A stretch of DNA of 48,073 bases from Victivallaceae bacterium (GTDB lineage Bacteria > Verrucomicrobiota > Lentisphaeria > Victivallales > Victivallaceae): contig JAQUTL010000020.1 in assembly GCA_028709805.1 (NCBI GenBank), forward strand, positions 1 through 48,073. The letters run 5' to 3'. This document shows, piece by piece, positions 45,178 through 48,073 of the stretch. The position numbers and the translations under genes are program-made. How positions within the stretch are numbered: the stretch's first letter is position 1; the number at the start of each line of letters is the position of its first letter. The notes beneath the pieces were generated by a model that saw only the letters and a program-made list of their open reading frames with translations, was not told the origin of the DNA and searched no databases.

Positions 45178-47037
45178 TTATTGTCCGCTGAGTTCAAGCC
45201 ATTCAAGGTAGTCGGCGTCGAGTCCGGTTTTCAGGCCGGCGAGTTCGTCCTGAAGCTCGGCGGACCTGTCGCCGAATTTTGTGTAGAAGTCGGGAGAGGA
45301 GAAGATGTTCTCGATTTCTTTGATCCGCGCCTCTTTGTCCGGGATGGCCGATTCCAGTTCATCGAGTCGGCGTTTCTGTTTGAACGTCAGCTTTCCCGGT
45401 TTTGCCGGCGCCGGTTTTTCCGGTTCTGGTTTCTTTTTTTCGGCCGGTTTTTCCGGTTCAGTCTCCGGTTGCGGCCGTTTTGCCAGATAGTTGTCATAAT
45501 CTCCGGCGATGCTGATGATGCCGCCCCGGCCGTCAAGCGCGATGATGGTATCGCATACGCGGTTCAGAAAGTAGCGGTCGTGGCTGACAACGATCACACA
45601 GCCGTCGTATTCCGCCAGCGACTCCTCCAGCAGTCGCAGCGAGGACAGGTCGAGGTCGTTTGTCGGCTCGTCCAGCACCAGAAAGTTGCCGCCCGCCTTA
45701 AGGATTTTCGCCAGTGCCAGACGGGATTTTTCACCGCCTGAAAGGTATTTTATCTGGGTGTTGATCCGTTCGTCCTCAAAGAGGAACCGTTTGAGATAGC
45801 CCCAGATGGAGAGCCGCTCGCCGCCGAGAAACACGGAGTCGGATCCTTCGCCGATCTCCTCGGCCACGGTTTTGTTTTCATCCAGCACCACCCGCGACTG
45901 GTCGATATAGTTGAACTTCACGGTTTCCGCGATCTTCACGCTGCCGTGCTGCGGCGGATTTTTTCCGATAATCTGATTTATCAATGTGGTTTTTCCGGCG
46001 CCGTTCGGACCGATGACGCCGACTTTGCATCCGGGGGTGAATTCAAAACTGAAGTCGTGGAACAGTTGCCGGCCGCCGATCTCGCAGCTCAGGTTTTCAA
46101 CATCCACCACCTTGTTGCCGAGATAGCCGCCGGGCGGAATCACCAGCTCGATTTCTCCGGTGCGTTTTACGCTCCCGACGGCGGAAAGTTCGTTGAACCG
46201 GCGGAGCCGCCCCAGATTGCGGCGCAGTCTGGCCTTGGGCGAGCGGCGCACCCAGTCCACTTCCAGCCGCAGAAATTTGTTGCGTTTGGCTTCGGCCTGA
46301 TCCTCGGAATACTCGCGCTCGGCTTTTGCCGCGAGGAAGTCGGCATAGGAGCCGGGCGAGGAAAAGAATTTGCCGTTGCACAGTTCTACCACCCGTGTGG
46401 CGATGCGGTCAAGAAAGTAGCGGTCGTGGGTGACGAAGAGGCATGCCCCCTTGAAGGCGATCAGCATATCTTCGATCCATGCGATGGTTTCGATATCCAG
46501 ATGGTTGGTCGGCTCGTCCAGCAGCAGCAGATCCGGTGCGGCCATCAATGCGGCGGCGAGGGCGACGCGGCGTTTTTCGCCGCCGGACAGTTCGGCGGTC
46601 CGGCGGTCGGCGTCCGGCAGATGCAGCCGTTCGGAGAGTTCCCGCGCCTTGGCCTCCATACTCCAGCCGTCGTGCAGGGTTATGAGGTGTTCGAGTTCGG
46701 CGTGGCGCGCCGGAGTGGCGGAGTCGGCTTCATATTCCGCAAGAAGCGACTCGATATAGGCGGCTCCCAGTTTCAGGCATTCCGCCACGGTGGCGTTGCC
46801 CGGCAGTTCAAAATCCTGCGGCAGCTCCGATATTCTTACTCCGCGGGTGACGGAAATCTTGCCGGATGAAAGTTCGTTGGTCCCGACAATCGTTTTTAGC
46901 AGTGTTGTTTTGCCGCAGCCGTTGCGCCCCACCAGCGCCACCTTTTCTCCTTCGTGGATGGACAGTTCAGCCTGATCGAAGATTATCTGCCGGCCGATGC
47001 CGAGTGTCATTGCGCTTCCCTGCCATAGAACTTTCAA
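45178..47037 (-). CDS. ABC-F family ATPase, Uup-like
   Basis: A 619-residue soluble protein with two ABC domains: GRNGCGKTTL / LSGGEKRR / LLLDEPTNHLD, then GPNGAGKTTL / LSGGEKSR / LVLDEPTNDLD. A Pro/Lys/Glu-rich linker and a C-terminal coiled coil follow, as in Uup. ABC-F proteins act on ribosomes or, for Uup, are linked to DNA-structure stability. Start is set at TTG 47037, with GGAG 9 bases upstream, giving the normal N-terminus before the first Walker A; ATG 47010 is a shorter alternative. A long in-frame extension to 47166 is unlike the family. Confidence 0.93.
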   Translation of the reverse strand: MKVLWQGSAMTLGIGRQIIFDQAELSIHEGEKVALVGRNGCGKTTLLKTIVGTNELSSGKISVTRGVRISELPQDFELPGNATVAECLKLGAAYIESLLAEYEADSATPARHAELEHLITLHDGWSMEAKARELSERLHLPDADRRTAELSGGEKRRVALAAALMAAPDLLLLDEPTNHLDIETIAWIEDMLIAFKGACLFVTHDRYFLDRIATRVVELCNGKFFSSPGSYADFLAAKAEREYSEDQAEAKRNKFLRLEVDWVRRSPKARLRRNLGRLRRFNELSAVGSVKRTGEIELVIPPGGYLGNKVVDVENLSCEIGGRQLFHDFSFEFTPGCKVGVIGPNGAGKTTLINQIIGKNPPQHGSVKIAETVKFNYIDQSRVVLDENKTVAEEIGEGSDSVFLGGERLSIWGYLKRFLFEDERINTQIKYLSGGEKSRLALAKILKAGGNFLVLDEPTNDLDLSSLRLLEESLAEYDGCVIVVSHDRYFLNRVCDTIIALDGRGGIISIAGDYDNYLAKRPQPETEPEKPAEKKKPEPEKPAPAKPGKLTFKQKRRLDELESAIPDKEARIKEIENIFSSPDFYTKFGDRSAELQDELAGLKTGLDADYLEWLELSGQ

Positions 47038-47112
47038 ATTTTCCGTCTCCGATTTTTTTCTGTTGCCGCGCTCGGTGCCGTCCGGCGGGACCGGGCGGTT
47101 GCGCGGATTTAT

Positions 47113-47141
47113 AATATACCTCCTGAATCGGGAAAAATAAA
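47113..47141 (-). promoter_or_regulatory. Possible promoter of the ABC-F gene
   Basis: On the minus strand, -10 TATATT (47113-47118) and -35 TTTATT (47136-47141) have a 17-bp spacer; transcription would begin about 70 bases before the TTG start. Confidence 0.4.
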
Positions 47142-47162
47142 GCGGGAACGGTTTGTCCTGAG

Positions 47163-47948
47163 TCAATTTCCGGAATCGTTTTTTTCCGGCATCCGCCGTT
47201 GCGCCGCCGGCGGTGCGCCGATTGCCGCGGCGATTGCCGCCTGCAGTTTTTCCGGTGTCACCGGTTTATTCAGCACGGCGGCGAATACATCCATCCCAAA
47301 GTGTCCGCCGGCCTCGATGTCGGCGGTCACCGCGATGAGCCGAATTCCGGCGTATTGCGGCATTGCCTGAATTGCCGCCGCCAGTTCGGCGCCGTTCATG
47401 TTCGGCATCCACATGTCGGTCAGCATCAGGTCAAAGTGGCGGAGTTTCAGCTCGTTCAGCGCGGCTTCGCCGCTTGCCGCGGTGCCGATGTCGGTTATTC
47501 CGGCCTTGCGGCACATGGCGCACATCACCCTGATATTCATTTCAACATCGTCCACAATCAGGACCGAGGTGCCGGGCGGTATCGGCGGCCGGTTGTCCGG
47601 CGCGGCGCTCTGTGCTGGCGCAGCCGTCCGTCCGGCAATGGCGACGTCGGGCAACCGGACGGAAAACGTGCTGCCTTTGCCGACTTCGCTTGCAATCTGA
47701 ATGCGTCCGTTCATTTTGTTGATCAGCCGTTTGCAGATTGACAGCCCCAGTCCGGTTCCGTTGTGTTCGGCGTTTGGACCACGCAGGGTGGACAGCTGGA
47801 CAAACGGTTCCATAAGTTTGGCCTGATCTTCCGGTGAAATTCCCACTCCGGTGTCGGAGACCGCGAAAAATAATTCCCCTGAATCTCCCCGGCTGCCGGC
47901 GGTGAACTCCGCTTTCAGCGTCACTTTCCCGCCGTGTCCGGTGAACTT
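47163..47948 (-). pseudogene. 5'-truncated hybrid histidine kinase (HATPase end plus receiver)
   Basis: The readable part is 261 codons: the second half of a HATPase domain (KFTGHGGKV, SDTGVGIS, HNGTGLGLSICKRL) and a complete receiver with the phospho-acceptor aspartate in LTDMWMPNMNG. It is closely related to the end of the kinase at 39.2 kb. Homology stops abruptly inside the N-box at about 47948: the expected NAV before KFT is missing, the histidine domain is absent, and the frame meets TAA at 48018-48020. So it is interrupted by an insertion or deletion near the window edge. A GTG at 47922-47924 could start a receiver-bearing fragment, but none looks functional as a kinase. Confidence 0.65.
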
Positions 47949-47997
47949 CCTGAGTCCGTGAAAGAAATGAATAAAAAAGGGGCGTAAAAATAGAAAA

Positions 47998-48061
47998 ACC
48001 TGTTGATAAACAGTATATTATGATTACTTAATTCAACCATATAAAGTTTAACCCAACAGGT
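47998..48061. repeat. 8-bp inverted repeat in the AT-rich right edge
   Basis: ACCTGTTG (47998-48005) and CAACAGGT (48054-48061) are exact reverse complements 48 bp apart. Between them lies ATGATTACTTA (48020-48030), the same 11-mer as in the kinase promoter (42532-42542). It may mark the end of an inserted element. Confidence 0.5.
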
Positions 48062-48073
48062 GAATAGTGATTA

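Overview
The window reads as chromosomal DNA of a GC-rich, Gram-negative anaerobe. An RND efflux pair and a periplasmic-sensor kinase imply two membranes. 2-Iminoacetate synthase (ThiH), HydE, a BioB variant and a K+-dependent-type membrane pyrophosphatase imply anaerobic life. Gene content and the dense ATGA/GTGA-coupled operons fit the PVC group, perhaps Lentisphaerota (Victivallis-like); the phylum is inference.

Layout. (1) 1-5.4 kb: a DUF1847 Cys-rich protein, then a five-gene translationally coupled one-carbon operon: MetF-like reductase, EtfB, EtfA, a methyl-THF:corrinoid methyltransferase-like protein and an amidohydrolase. (2) 5.4-17.4 kb: a divergent Rrf2-family regulator faces a 13-gene sulfur operon, cysK-metY-HD-nadA-mnmA-hydrolase-hydE-bioB-thiS-thiF-larE-thiG-thiH. 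The divergent spacer holds three matching 15-bp palindromes and a short leader ORF with four consecutive Cys codons just before cysK. (3) 17.4-24.1 kb: a small HTH protein, a 430-bp empty stretch and a cusBA-type metal efflux operon on the minus strand, with a fourth palindrome near its promoter. (4) 24.1-25.4 kb: about 1 kb of non-coding DNA with long hairpins and tRNA-T-arm-like fragments, ending at tRNA-Ser(GGA). (5) 25.4-33.8 kb: minus-strand housekeeping genes (pgsA, rimO, an inositol-monophosphatase-like gene, a repeat protein, a Gfo/Idh/MocA oxidoreductase, recD2, lysS). (6) 34-39 kb: plus-strand glycosyltransferase, hppA, small PQ-loop-like and ABM proteins, and a Ca2+/Na+ antiporter, with two good terminators. 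(7) 39.1-48 kb: minus-strand BvgS-like hybrid kinase, NAGPA-type phosphodiester glycosidase, rfbD, rfbC, an Uup-like ABC-F ATPase, and a second hybrid kinase that has lost its 5' part.

How the parts fit: CysK and MetY assimilate sulfide, while MnmA, BioB, LarE and ThiS/F/G move sulfur into tRNA, biotin and thiazole. NadA, HydE, BioB and ThiH need Fe-S clusters. One transcript under an Rrf2-type repressor plus a cysteine-codon leader would tie sulfur delivery to cysteine supply. The strongest new candidates are that leader/operator region and the MetF-EtfBA-methyltransferase-amidohydrolase operon.
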